DNA from: Agriotes lineatus
Taxonomy: Eukaryota; Arthropoda; Insecta; Coleoptera; Elateridae
Reading direction: 5' to 3'
Length of the DNA: 64,000 nt
Assembly: GCA_940337035.1 (NCBI GenBank)
Contig: CALNHX010007783.1
Span: 1 to 64,000, forward strand
The notes under the pieces are model-generated. The model had not been told where the DNA came from. It searched no databases and saw only the letters and a list, made by a program, of their open reading frames with translations. Shown here in pieces: positions 1 through 12,423 of the stretch (within the stretch, counting starts at the first letter, position 1; the number at the start of each line of letters is the position of its first letter). A program made the translations under genes and the position numbers.

Positions 1-1380
1 GTTGCGTAGGTCTAGCGCTCCAGCCAGAACTGGCCCGACTCAACTATTATTTACCAACATCATATCTCTGCTCTTATTTGAATTTTGTGATTTTACGTCA
101 AAGGGTGCGAATGCTTTTTTTATACTAGCAGTTTGAAAGTTTAGCATCATGCCCTGTGCACACCCGCTTTCAAAGTTGCAAATTTTTAGTGTTATCTAGT
201 CGTCGTCTGTCACCTCCAAGCCGATTTTCCTTGGGTGCAACAACTGCTATAAATAGCGACGTGCATATAAATAAATGTTGCATAATGGGCGTGCAAAAAA
301 CGCGGCGCTAAGGTAGCAAGCAGCCACTTTCACCCGATTGTGCCGCTCGGGTTCACCCGGTCCGACTAGCAGGCTAGACAGATAAACCCGCAAAAAACAC
401 CGGCTCGGTGGGCATTGACCCTCCGGAAACATTTGAAAACGCCTGGGTCACAGGCGGCCGCGTTTCCGACGATTACCTTGGCCCACCTCTGCATATCGCT
501 GTCGTTTTGTTTATTATTATAATATGGGTAACTATTATGGGTAGGTGTAGTACAACGTATCGTGCCTGATGCTCGATTGTCTCAGCGTTGATGACCGTTA
601 CTGTTCGCTCGGCGATCCGCCGATGTTCACGTGTTTCTTCAGATGGGCGGCTGGTGCAATCCCCGACACAAGCGAAATTGCAGTTGTTTTATTGCACTTC
701 GGATGTAACCTACAGTATGTAGTGTTCTTTTCGGGTTGAACTTAAATGTTGCGGAAGAAAATATGTTGTATATTTTAATATTCATAGTAGTTACGTATCT
801 ATAGGCAACCCATTGCACTTTTTGATGTATACATGGTAAGCGACAATAACGGCTACTTTATACAGAAAAAGAAAAATCAATGCAAAACGTATTGAACCTA
901 AAATACGAAGTTTACTTTCAAAAAGCAATTTATCTATTTTTGAAAATGTTCAACAAAGTCATTTTATATCCGACACAGTCGACGACGGTATAAGGGGTAT
1001 TATAATTATTATTTATGGATTAATTATGCACTCAAGGTTAATTAAAAAATAACATTAATTTTTATTGTCAGTGATTTTTCTTTTAAATAGAAATCGACAT
1101 TTTCCACGAAGCACTCCATTTTATTATTGAAATTAAATTATAATTTACTCCCAGCATTAATGCAATCAAAATCTTCCTAATTTGATTTTTTACTGTTTTC
1201 TATTGGCTCTAGCCTATAGCTATACTGTGTTTAACCAACAGATACAGTGGAAGCCCCTCCCACAAATGGACGCTAAATTTTAATAGAATATTGCTATTGG
1301 TAAGCCGGTTGCACACAGCTCACTATAGTTGAAACTAAACAATTTCTGAATTCTCCCGAATTTTTAATTTGTAACGTGTA
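1..1380. other. No gene recognised; GC-richer patch near 290-690
   Basis: I see no convincing coding region here. Positions 290-690 are clearly richer in G+C than the surroundings. A TATAAATAG box lies at 248-256 on the + strand. These could belong to a promoter, but no start codon or exon structure downstream supports one. Confidence 0.3.
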
Positions 1381-1384
1381 AAAC

Positions 1385-1610
1385 CCGCCTAGAATGCATG
1401 GGACACATAATGAAAAGGGCACCCATAGAAATGATCAGAAGAATAACGAGCTGAATTTCACATGGACAAAGAAGTAAAAGAAGACGTAGGAGAGATGGCA
1501 GAAAGGACTAGAGGAGGATATACAAAATAAAGGTGACAGATTGGAAAACAAATGTAAGTGGAAAGAAATGACGAAAACAGCCAGGACACATAAGCTATAA
1601 AAATTAAAGG
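1385..1610 (+). pseudogene. Non-LTR retrotransposon (LINE) 3'-end fragment
   Basis: Conceptual + strand translation with shifts gives GHIMKR, then an Arg-rich stretch (RSKRRRRRD), then ITDWK-like and WKEMTKTARTHK-like pieces. This matches the C-terminal tail of insect endonuclease/reverse-transcriptase ORFs (GHV-R-RRGRP-RW-DWR pattern). It is short, frameshifted and has no reverse transcriptase core, so it is a dead 5'-truncated copy. A long ORF on the opposite strand at 1435-1719 is the shadow of this fragment. Confidence 0.5.
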
Positions 1611-1619
1611 AATAGAGGA

Positions 1620-2024
1620 GTAATCCGCCCCAAAATTGGATTGAAAATGTTCGTGATTGATTAATTGATTGAACTTTTCCAGGCTTTAATAATTTTTCAC
1701 ATTTTTTTGGTGCTGTCATCGTTTCTATAAAATATTTCAGGTTTCACAATACAATGTTCAACTTTCTTCGATATTTTTATAGTAATGCGCTGAATTAAAT
1801 TTATTCCATTTTTCCATGAAGCGTTATTTATATCGGACATAAACCAATCAGTTTCTTTGCTTCTCCAACGTTAGAGTACAACTTCCAGTATTTTTCTGTA
1901 TTACCTCTTCCTGCTTGGTTCTCTGCCCGCGTACAAAAGACTGCAACACAAAAAATATAATGATAGTCTTATATAGGAACTTGGCAATACCTGCTCGTGC
2001 TGAAGATCAGAACAATAGAATATA
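1620..2024. other. No feature recognised
   Basis: AT-rich sequence without a supportable gene, RNA or repeat boundary. Confidence 0.3.
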
Positions 2025-3859
2025 CACCAGAGATCGGATATAGCGAACTCATTGGGGAATTAAAATATGTACGTTATAAGCGACCGTTCGCTATAAAAGT
2101 AAGAATAAAAAGTTTTTTCAGAAACTTTTTTTTATTAAAAAAAAGGTTCGTTTTTTCACCATTGGAATACAAGTAATTACTACAGTTAAATGATAACACT
2201 GTTTTCTAATTATGGCCTCATTTTTGAAGTCATTATTCACTAGTATAATAATCTGCGGTGATTTTTACTATTGTTTAAAAAAGGTTCGCTCAGAACTGAA
2301 AAAGCTGATAAAGTGAAAAAAACGGCTCCATGTTTTTTTCCAAGAAAATCAGTTAAAAAACATTTTTTCCTTTTAAAGCACTACTACTAATCACTCGTAT
2401 TTCTGCAAGCAGTAGACCTCGCGCAAGTCCAGTTTTCATTCCACTGACTATGGGGTATCACTTATGCGTGAGAGGAAAATGTCGTCTGTGAAAAGCCATT
2501 TTTGAGATGTTATATCAACATTTTCTATAGTACAGTATTTGGGCTTTCTGGCACCGAACAGTGTAACATAGTGTTGCCAAAATCTGGCATCATTGTTCCA
2601 AAGCTTCATAGAACGGAAACTTTTATGGAGATCCGTCTGTAACTTCCGCCGCTATGTGCGGAACATACCTACATACACAAGTGCATAGAAGGAAATAAAT
2701 TTTCGCGCAGTCGTTTTGAAAGCCCTCGCTTCTCTCGTTCAGTAACCAGACAAAATTCTGGGAATTTTTGACGGTATGTACAGTCGTGTTCAAATAAATC
2801 TGGGACAGGTTTTTTAATGTAGTTTGGGTTAAAAATTGAACAATTTATTCATGGATTTCATGCTTTAATGATAAGGCACAGATTTTATTCACTTGTCAAA
2901 GCTTAAATGTAATTATATTTTTCAAATAAATCCATAGTTATATTGTTCAAGTTTTAACCCAAACTACATTTTAAAAAAATCTGGTGTGATACACGCACAC
3001 AACTTCCTTTTACAGTAATCTTATATTTGGCCAAAAATTTGATTTTAAATTTTTAAGCATTTGTCAAAAATTTTAAAAAATTACAAATTCTACAAAAACG
3101 GTGCAAAATAGAACGGAGAAATTTTCTCTAGAATTTTAAGCTGAATTCAAAAATGTAATAATATACCGGGTGTTCTATTTGAAATAGGAGTTAATAAAAA
3201 AATAGAAAAAAAAACAAAAGAAACCCATTTTAGAAGTATTCAACTGGAAAATCACCTATCTCACATCGCTACACATTAAAAATGTAATAAAAATGAGAAG
3301 TTTGAAAAAAAACGAAAAAAACTGAAAAATCACAAGAGTAAACACCTACTTCCGGTTATGCGATTTTCTTCAAAAGCTTTCTGTCGCATCTACATAGTAC
3401 ACAAAACTTATATATGAAGTTTCAACCACATACCTCTTTTCGTTTTTGAGATATTCTGTTCACAGACACACACACAGACAGACCAATAAAAAAAATTTTT
3501 TTTGGGTTCAGGGGACTCTAAAAGTGAAGATCTGTTGAAAACTCAATTTCGAATTTTTGGGGTGAATTCAATACTTTCTTTATTGTAAAAGGAAGTAAAA
3601 AACTGTCCCGAGATTGATTTGAACACGACTGTTTGTTTTGCGTGGTCAATGAGGTAATCATTGTATGTAGTTCATTATAATCGAATACTTTGTCTAGTTT
3701 TCTTGATAAATTTGTTCATTATACTCGACTGATCGCTATAAATGTGTTGATTATAAACAAACCTAAATACACGTAAAAGCATAAGGTTTTAATTTCTTTT
3801 TTATACGTTATAAGCGAGAGTTCGTTGTAACACGGGTTCGCTATATCCGAGTTCTACTG
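2025..3859. mobile_element. Nonautonomous pogo/Tigger-like element
   Basis: The right end reads inward CAGTAGAACTCGGATATAGCG and the left end CACCAGAGATCGGATATAGCG, so they form terminal inverted repeats. A second inverted motif (GTTATAAGCGA) lies just inside each end. Both ends abut TA, the target duplicated by Tc1/mariner/pogo transposases. The CAGTAGAACNCGGATAT start resembles Tigger/pogo termini. There is no transposase ORF. The interior contains a second, younger TA-flanked element at 2781-3631. Confidence 0.55.
2781..3631. mobile_element. TA-flanked nonautonomous Tc1/mariner-like element, nested
   Basis: The ends CAGTCGTGTTCAAAT and ATTTGAACACGACTG are perfect inverted repeats, and longer imperfect identity (CTGGGACAG / CTGTCCCGAG) continues inward. 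It sits inside the pogo-like element, so it inserted later. An internal inverted pair at about 2819-2845 and 2945-2972 (AATGTAGTTTGGGTTAAAA) shows a further small foldback. The segment near 3500-3560 recurs inverted at about 11460-11512, so it is a dispersed repeat. No coding capacity. Confidence 0.6.
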
Positions 3860-4204
3860 TAGAATTATCTGAATCTGTGACAGGTAGCACAACGGACCTA
3901 CCTTGGGCTTTTAAGTGCGCGTGAACTTGGTACACTACACCCAAAAATAAAAAAAAATTAAAATCCTCGATCAGATCTAATTCGAATCTTCAGTTGCAGA
4001 CTGCCAAACCAAAAGTTAAGAAAATTTTTGGAATACTCAGTAGAAGTGCCTATACGTAACTGGTAATCTACTGTAGTGACTCTCAGGCGTTCAACTGGGA
4101 ATTTATCTTTTTAGTGTTTACAATTTGTGTACAGTTCGTTCCAGGAATCGTTTCCTTGACGTCACGTGCGTATAAAGCAATCACGGAAATTACCTAAAAT
4201 TGTA
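3860..4204. other. No feature recognised
   Basis: Intervening sequence between two mobile elements, with no gene signal. Confidence 0.3.
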
Positions 4205-4456
4205 CCACGTGACCATAAATGGTTGATTTTTTCTCTTAGATTGGCACTGTCAATGTTGGTTGTCCTGCGGTCACTTTTAAATATGTGTCAAATTCGAAGT
4301 TAGCAGGTTACGCTTTCCGTCAGTTTTGACAGAAACTGACACAAAACCTAACCCGCTAACCTCAAATTTCACATAGACTTCAAATTGACCGCAGGGTAAC
4401 CATCATTAATATTGTCAACCTAAGAAAAAAAATCACAACCATTTATAGTCACCCGG
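4205..4456. mobile_element. Foldback MITE, TA target site (family A)
   Basis: Nearly the whole element is an inverted repeat: the ends read CCACGTGACCATAAATGGTTG and, from the other side, CCGGGTGACTATAAATGGTTG. The centre carries TAGCAGGTTA...TGTCAGTTTTGACA...TAACCCGCTA. Flanking TA occurs on both sides. A second copy is at 26249-26502, and diverged relatives share the core at 20428-21489, 43300-43400 and 59295-59517. Confidence 0.75.
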
Positions 4457-4539
4457 TATATGCACTTGTTTTGATTTGTTAGTAGAAGCAAACATTCTAG
4501 ATCATTTGCATATTTGCGTCGTACATACATGACATCAGG

Positions 4540-4843
4540 ACCCAGTTCTGTAGTTTAGTGGTTAGCACGTCTACTTACCATTCGGGAGGTTGTGGGTTCG
4601 ATTCCCGCGACCGTCTGCTCTGATTCAGGTTTTTAGGTGGCTTTTCTGAGTCAACAGAGTACTTTCTCTGAGGCGAATGCCGTTGCAGTACTTCTCCACC
4701 TTTCCTGGCCTCTCTTCCATTCTCCACCCCTCCTTTCTCTCACCCATCATATAACTCCCGTTCTTGGCTGAAGAGGGACGCAAGGTCCCTATAGCAGCCC
4801 GCCCCCAGTTGGGGGAATTGAAACTACCTTGAACCTTTACCTA
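4540..4843 (+). mobile_element. tRNA-derived SINE
   Basis: An RNA polymerase III A box (TAGTTTAGTGGTTAGCA, 4551-4567) and B box (GGTTCGATTCC, 4595-4605) are spaced as in tRNA genes. They are followed by about 240 bp of unrelated sequence with a C/T-rich middle and a GGGGGAATTGAAACTACCTT end. The 5' part does not fold as an intact tRNA, so this is a SINE, not a tRNA gene. Confidence 0.75.
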
Positions 4844-4849
4844 GCCTTG

Positions 4850-5810
4850 ACGTCAGAGTCTTCGGTCTCCTCGACGTTCACCTCATCGAAGCTCAACACT
4901 TAACAGCAATAGTAGGTAATCTTTTTTGGGAGAGGAAATGTTGCCAAGTTGCCATAAACAATTTTTGACAAATGAATTTGATTTCTAACTAACCAGAAAA
5001 TAAAAGTAGGCAAAATCTAATCACAAGTAAAGTAAAATCATCTAATTCTTACTTTGATTGTCTATACATCTTTTCTTATTGTACAGAATCATGCTAAATG
5101 TCATCGCAAGTTTACTGCCTTTATGTGTAAAAATTTTGCACGACAATAACATCTGTTATCAATGGTGACATTGTTGCACTAAAACATTCTTCTTCGAACG
5201 TTACAACGGATACCGAAGTTTCGGCTTAGAACTGCTAGCAAATTATTTTTGATAATAGTATTCCTACCCTCCTTTCAATTTTCTTTCCCCTTGATTTTTT
5301 TCTGGTTTTTCCTCCTCCCACTATTAATAGCGGCAATAAGATGTTCTCCATAAACAGTAAGTTTATATAAACGTTGAGACAATTAAAAACGTGTGCACAT
5401 AAAATGACATGAACTAGGAACCAATCGTAACCCACAAAGGAGTATAACACTGAAAGAACGTAAAACGAACTATGTTAGAAAGAAATTGAATGGAAACCAA
5501 GGGTTTGAAAACGTTTTTAAGGAAGACCTCATATGCGTTGCACTGACGACATACCTAAAGAATAGCAGATTATGATTGGCCCGCAAGGGTTTTACGTCCG
5601 CAGTGGTCTGATATAGGAAATGATGAGGTGATTAATCAGAAATCATATAATCACTATAATCTAATAAAATTCATGCCACAAAGTACAAAGTTGCGCCACT
5701 GATGATTTACAGCTCCTTAAAAGTTAAAAAAGTATATTTAACTTGATATTCATCCCATTTACGAATATATAGGGTTTCACGGTGCAGTCTTCAAAAATAA
5801 TCGAGGTACA
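4850..5810. other. No feature recognised
   Basis: AT-rich DNA. Short open frames here (for example 5235-5450 on the - strand) show no family resemblance or coding bias I can defend. Confidence 0.3.
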
Positions 5811-5826
5811 GGTGTAGGGAGTCATA

Positions 5827-6090
5827 TGTGGGACACCCTATATGACATTAACATTTATAGGAGCCTTGGCGTCATGGAGACAAAAATTATTATGTTTCGT
5901 TGATATTGTCATTCTGATATAATTAAGTCGTATTTGTTACTCAATAAATATTTTGGGTAGAAATAGTTAAGTACAGTATCTACAGTGGTGACCCTGACGC
6001 GACGATGTCAAAAACAAGACAATTGCTTGAGGATGAGGAAAATGGCACCGCCCCCTCCAAGACAGCAGGTGATGGCACCGCTGTCGCACG
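5827..6090 (+). mobile_element. Possible LTR end plus primer-binding-type leader (BEL/Pao- or gypsy-like)
   Basis: A short segment with AATAAA at about 5943 ends in CTACA and is followed at once by GTGGTGACCCTGACGCGACG. This resembles the LTR/primer-binding-site junction of insect BEL/Pao and related elements. An ATG follows at 6006, with about 28 codons to a stop, which could be a gag remnant. The left LTR limit is not certain and no pol is present. Confidence 0.35.
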
Positions 6091-8365
6091 TGTTGCATAA
6101 ACGTCCAAGTTTGAAAAATTCTTGAATATATCGTAATAATGTTGCAATTTTGCCGTCACCTATAGGCACTTCACGTACACAATAGTTGATTATTATGCAA
6201 TTAAGAATCCTTTTCATAAGTCAATTAAATATTTAATACGACCTTTAGATAGATGTACCATTTCTGTTCTAAAATAAAATAAATCTCAAAGAGTAAGAGT
6301 TATGTTGTTTGGTATTACAGGGTGAGTTAACATAGTTTTTGAAATAATTATGAAAATCAGTTTATATGCATTGCTGAATTGAAATTTTTAAAGTTTCACG
6401 TATGAAATGCAGTACGCCACCACTTTTTACAGCAGAACCACTGTAGCTTTGCGGGCGGCAAAGAAACAGAAGTAATATTAGAATCTTGTAATTTCTAACT
6501 TCATATTGGTAACAACTTTTGACATCAAACTGGCATTAACTTGTTAACCTGATTGGGATAAAATGACAGCATACATCGGTGGAGTACTAAAAACTTTTAA
6601 ATTTAACTAATCATGCTAAACAATAGAGTCTTTCCACACTAAAGTAACAAACACGGTTGTAGTAACAGTGCGATGCGATGTTTAAAACTAAATTCTTCGA
6701 ATAATCTAAAACCTACACTACACATTGCAGTGTGAAAACACATTTTACTAACTCCTGCAATCGCCGCTGCTGATTTCTTGACAGCTATAACATAACCAAA
6801 CTTTATATGTATGACATTTATTTCACTTCATATATCACCAAATCAATTATAACAGCGCCTTCCATAGCCTACCGCGACCGCAAAGTTAGAATGGTTCTGC
6901 TGTAATTTACTACTTATTTTAAAAAATATTGTTGTTAACCACAGCAACATTACAAACATTTCCTTAGCAACTATATCTTTCCGAAAGCCGGCTCGTTTGG
7001 GTGGCATAAAGGGGCTTTTAATCAAATTTCAAAATGATCAGAATAAAAAATCTCAATTCGCCGCTAACGTAGATATTAATAAAAATCTTTCAGGAAACAT
7101 TCACTTTATTAATATTTTTAATATAGGGAACTACATATACGTATTAGAGAATGGAATACATGCAGAACATTCTAGAACGATGCAAGTGCATATGACATCT
7201 CATTTACTTTATGTAGAATTTAACGTTTTAATTAATGGTCAATTACTCATAACGTCATAACCTATAATAAAACTTAAAAAAACACGAGAATAGATATTAT
7301 TAAATATTTTGTTTTACTCAATTCAGTAATTTTTACTGTGATTTACATCAGAATTAAGCAATTATTTCAATAAAAAATACAGATAATACCAACAAAATTC
7401 GTAAATTTATTCATAGTCATAAAAACATCGTACAAGTAATGCTCTTCAAAATTTTCAAGAAGAAACATGTCTTCTTTTTGATAACATGTACTTAAATATT
7501 GAAAACGATCGTTTAATATAACGTCTAACGTCTGCAGTTGTACAGTCCTGTTCCAGAATGTGTTGTACAGATACAGTTGTAAGTTTATTGGTGGTTGTGG
7601 TATTATTCAACAAAGGCTCACACTGTATAATTAAATAGGTAGACCTAGATGTATAGTTTCAAAATATTTGTATATACAACACTTTTTTTTAACTTTGTGT
7701 AATTAATTTATATTCACAAAGCACACATTCTGTACAACACTTTAATGAACACAACTGTACAAGGAGCATTTACAAATGTTGAAATAACATTAGGGTCACA
7801 TCAAGGTGCTCAACAAATTCACCCTTCAATTGTGGCTTATATTATTTAAGATTAAGGGTTTTCCTTCATTACTGAATTAATTTTTTTTACCAATTGCTTT
7901 ATCTTTTACACTTGTGAATTCTAAAAACTATCAATTAATGCCAAAGATTCATATTAAAAAAGGGTGTTTCATTGCGCTTCAAATTGCATATCGAATTCGT
8001 GTCGAAAGCAAAAGCTTGTCATTTGTCGCATGTATCTAATTCAAATGTATTAGACCCATTTTGGTCACTTTTTTAAAGATAATAATTATTTTTGTTTTCT
8101 TCGAAGATGGCAGAAAATACCAATTTCACGTTCTTTGTTACATTCCGAATAGCTGAAAGCAATCCTAAGCAATTATCGCCAAAAAATTATAAATTTTTGT
8201 TAATATGCACGGAACTACTAAAATATGCAAGAAATGCTTAAATATACAAAATATGCATTAATTAATTAGTGTCAATTAATTGTAAAACTTTCTATTCGTG
8301 CACATTTGTAATCGTGTCCTAAAATATGCATACATTAAACAATATGCAGTTTGTATACAATCCGT
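6091..8365. other. No gene recognised
   Basis: Two kilobases of AT-rich sequence. An 87-codon open frame at 6997-7260 (+, non-ATG start) has no recognisable domain. No RNA gene or clear repeat boundary was seen. Confidence 0.3.
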
Positions 8366-8369
8366 TCGG

Positions 8370-9260
8370 TATATATGTTACCGGAAATGTATGTAATCCG
8401 TCATTATATAGAATTCCTAGGAAACGTATATAATGCCTAAAATCGTCAGGAAATGTGTGAAATAAATTTTATTATACACATTTCCTAGGAATTTTATACA
8501 TTTCCTAACCTGGAATCGGAAATGTATTAAATTAGGGATGTCATGTCGGTAGGTTAGGTTAGGTTAGGTTAGGTTAGGTTAGTAGCACTAACAAATTGTC
8601 TCACTGCTAAGGAAAATCTCAGTTCATCTGTGTTTTATTTTTCATTCATTCACAAATTCTACAGTATAATGTTGATTTTCATACATTTCCTAGCACCATT
8701 TAGGAATTGCATACAATGCCTAGGAAATGCATACATTTCCTAGGAAATGTATGTATTAAAGAACATTTGATTAATTATTTTATTTGTTCCTCACTTGTAA
8801 ACATCAATTTATCAAGTCACTGTATTCACCTTGAAAATGTTTCTTAACTGGCTAGCCAGTAAAAAATTTACTGGCTAGCCAGTTATATTTTACAACCGTG
8901 CTCATAGATAAATGATAGCGTGCAAAGCCAGAGTTGTCTTCCTTAGTACGTGTCATATTGATTAATTTAGTTGCTTGTCAGTTTGACATTTTGAATAAAT
9001 GATAAATTTCTAGTTATTTACAAGTGAGGAACAAATAAAATATTCAACAATACACTCCAGGTAACCATTTTTACTGGCTCAAGGATATGACAGGCTCGCC
9101 TAACGGCTCGCCAGTCATCCCAGTCCTATCGCCAGTAAAACCTGTTTTACCTGGCTTGTAATGTTAAATACTATTACACATTTCCTAAATTGGCTCGGCA
9201 TTATATACATTTCCTAGGAATTGTATACAATTCCTAGGTTTCATACATTTCCTGTAACAT
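8370..9260. repeat. Cluster of palindromic TACATTTCCTAGGAAATGTA-type motifs
   Basis: At least ten full or half copies of a palindrome close to ATACATTTCCTAGGAAATG occur in both orientations, near 8388, 8410, 8452, 8480-8525, 8680-8755 and 9175-9255. Other inverted pairs lie within: CTGGCTAGCCAGT repeated at 8850-8883, a 28-bp inverted pair at about 8772-8803 and 9018-9046, and further TACTGGC / GCCAGTA motifs at 9070-9160. It looks like one or more foldback elements built from internal palindromes. Confidence 0.6.
8550..8582 (+). repeat. (TTAGG)n interstitial telomere-type tract
   Basis: About six uninterrupted TTAGG units, the arthropod telomere motif, lie within the palindromic repeat cluster. 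The tract is far too short and internal to be a chromosome end. Confidence 0.85.
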
Positions 9261-9840
9261 ATATAATACATCACGAATATTTTATACTATATGAAAAAAC
9301 TGTTATTTTTATTGAGATCACTTCCTTAACAATCTCCATAAACCGCTATAAATTCGTACATCGACTCCGAGATAATTTTTGACATATTGCATTAATTATC
9401 TGTATGTACGCAATCGACACCGACCTAACGTATTAATTATATTTAACAATGATTGCAACCAGTTATCTACTTGCGACTCTTAACCTATTTTCCGAATATG
9501 GAATTAAAATTATTTATTCAACATGTATGGCACATAATCTTCACTGTTTGTTTTGGTAACACATGAACAAACATTTTGACCTTACTTTAAAAATGTAGAA
9601 TTACTCCTGTATAGAAAACAAGCTAGAGGAAAATATTTTGCACATTTCGAGGTTAACGCGTTGGGGAAAACAGAAATCGAATATCTCATTTAATTTTCGA
9701 ACTACAACAAATTGAAAATATCAATTTTATTATTCGATTTACAGTTCACTTGTTTTTATAAATATCAGACACAAAGTGAAAGTCTGTCATGCACTTCTTA
9801 CATAGACGAACATAATGTAGTTACAATTAATATACATGTA

Positions 9841-11143
9841 CAGGCTCTGGCAACGAGACGGGGGTGGAAGATATTTCTAAAACTATACATAAATATCGCT
9901 TACATATAAGTTGTAGGTACGAAGGTGGTGCACATTATTATACTATTTTTGATTATACAGGATGGCTGAAAACAGTGTGGTCTCTTTAACTTTAAAGGTT
10001 TTGTATTGAAATACTGATCATTTTAATATAAAGTTGTATGGGTCTAGCTTCAATTGTTTTGGAGATATTAACGATTTTATATTTAAAAAAACGCCACTGT
10101 AAGTCACCTGCCATTGAATAAAAGAAAAAGTTACCAAAAAGTTTTGTTTTTCGTGAATTAGTTTTCGATTGTTCAATATTTGTTAATTTAATAATTTTGG
10201 ATTTTATTTAAGTGAACGCTTTCTATTTTGTTTTTGAAAAGCCTTTTTAACGTGCTCTCTTTTGTTAAGTTACTTCATGCCCCTAAATTCAACTATTTTT
10301 CAGATATGCGACTTTGAAGATAAAAAACAATTTGAGCAATTTGCAAATTTAACCATTTCGATTTTTTAATAGAACACCCTGTTTATCTGTATTTTTGAAA
10401 AGCCGTCTTAATCAGCTTTCCTGTGATACGTCATTTTCTACTGTAAAAGTCAATCGTTTCTCCTATTTAATTTTCTACTGCTTTTCTCATGTTTTCGTGT
10501 TTGTTTTTCTTGTTTCAGCAGTGGCTGAATTTTTATTTTCTAAACCTGGTTTATTGTGGTGAAAGAGTTCCAAGTGGTTAAATTCGCATTTTAACGGTGT
10601 TGGCTTGTTATCGCTTGAAATAAAGCATCTTGCATTGTTTTTTATGTTCAAACTTTAAGGTTTGAAAAACAGTTGAATTTGGGGGTATAAAATAAGATAT
10701 CAAGAAAGATCATTAAAAGGGCCTTTAAAAATACAAAAATATACATTCCATTAAGAAAAACGAAAGTATTAAATTAGCAAATGTTGACCACCCTGTATAG
10801 CATTAATACCCAGAGCCACTAGTTACATTTACAAAGGTAATTCACAAAAATCATAACATTTTGGTAACGTTTGTTTTCAATCAATTGTTTTTCTGTTACA
10901 GCAGCTGCATGAAATTCAGAATTTTTTACTGGAATGAATAGTATTTTAATGTTATGCTTTTAAGTTACCTAAATATAGGGCATTCTATTAAAAGAAGAAG
11001 TTTGATTCGCTACACTTTTTTGAGCCACCCTGTACATTCAAAAATATTGTAATAAGGTTAACCGTTTTCGTACCTACAACTTTTTTATGTAAATCTCATA
11101 GTTTTAGAAATATCTTCCACCCTTGCCTCTTTGCTGGACCTTG
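9841..11143. mobile_element. Foldback TA element with nested second element
   Basis: The left arm (CAGGCTCTGGCAACGAG ... GGTGGAAGATATTTCTAAAAC ... GTTGTAGGTACGAA) returns inverted on the right, where the + strand reads TTCGTACCTACAAC ... ATATCTTCCACCC ... TGGACCTTG. TA flanks both ends. Almost the entire centre is a second element (9958-11032). Confidence 0.65.
9958..11032. mobile_element. Nested TA-flanked nonautonomous element
   Basis: The ends read inward CAGGATGGCTGAAAACAGTG and CAGGGTGGCTCAAAAAAGTG, with TA on both sides. No transposase ORF. The CAGGGTG start and TA target suggest the mariner/Tc1 group. Confidence 0.6.
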
Positions 11144-12423
11144 TATAGGCATGTTTTTGGTTTCTAAATATGCAGAGTGTAAAAGCTGTAAAAGCTCTAT
11201 GACTTTACTACTAAATATGTACACAAAATACGGCGGTGCACTTACATAGAGTATTTAGCTATACATTTTAATAGCTATTATATTACAAGTACGAAATTAA
11301 GGACTTTTTTGGACGAGCCGTAATTTATGGCCAAGCGAGCGAGGCACATAAATAATGCGAGTCTATTTAAAAGTCCGCTTTCGTACAAGTTACATACACA
11401 ACTTTTTGTTCTACTGCTTTGGAAGCGTTTTTTACTTTCGTTTACAATAAAAAAAACAAAAATTCGAAATCGAGTTTTCAACAGATCTTCACGTTTTAGA
11501 GTCCCCTGAACCCAAAAAACACTACTTGTGGTATTACCCCTGACTATTACATCGCTCTACCCACTTGAATTGTCAGTTGTCAAAGTGAGGTTATGTGTTT
11601 ATATGTAAATTATTACATCGCTCAGTCAGTTGTCAAAGTAAGGTTGTGTGCATACGCAATCCATAAAATAAGTTACGACATGACTTTCAAAAATTAATGT
11701 TTGACACAAGGCCACTTGATAACGGTTTTTATCAGATCCAATCTTGGCTGCAGTCAAGGTGCGCATTTAGGTTAGCTGCAGTGCCTTGATGTCAATTCGA
11801 CGTATTATACGTCAAATTGACATCAAGGCACCCTAGCTGCAGTTTAAGAGTGTGTGTACTTAGTACAAAAATGCCTGGGTATGACCGTAAAAAAAGTAGT
11901 TGGTCCAATCGTAGACAATAATATTGAATTTGAATACCCCGATGAGTATTTCTTTTATCCATAGCTTAAAATCCAGTGTCACCACTGACATAACAGTTCG
12001 TTTATGCGGATATTCCATAAATGTCAAACTGTACCAGTGGGCTATGCTGGAGTTTTCCCAAATTTTGAAGATAAGTATGTATTCCATTTTAGTTATTTCT
12101 ATTAATTAATGTGTAAAACCAATACATCGTAAAAACTACCTACGTCGTTTTTCGATTTCATGGTCTACTGAATATGCATTGAATATGTCAAATTGTCATA
12201 ATTTCCAGTATGTATATTATTTGAAAATGTTAAAATACAGGTACATATGCTATATGTTTTTATCAAAGCGAAAAGTGACTTGCATGTAATAGAAGTAACT
12301 TGTATGGTTGTATGTTGTAACTCAAAAATGAGACTTATAAAAGTGCATTAAAAATCCCTACTCCGTGTTGATACTTTGAAAAACAAATAGGACACTTTTT
12401 AAATTCTGTTAAAATAAAATATA
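11144..12423. other. No gene recognised; dispersed-repeat segment and a small palindrome
   Basis: The stretch near 11460-11512 is an inverted copy of 3507-3565, so part of this region is repeat-derived. Positions 11773-11842 form a near-perfect palindrome (TAGCTGCAGTGCCTTGATGT and its reverse). Opposed short ORFs at 11278-11509 and 11860-12109 are mutual shadows without family resemblance. Confidence 0.35.

Noticed and set aside
248..256. TATAAATAG as a core promoter
   Set aside because: No initiator, exon or start codon downstream fits; in AT-rich DNA the motif is expected by chance.
6997..7260. 87-codon open frame
   Set aside because: No ATG at the start, no domain, low-complexity AT-rich composition.
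8550..8582. Chromosome end
   Set aside because: The TTAGG tract is about six units long and internal; a similar tract lies inside a foldback element at 20576-20624.
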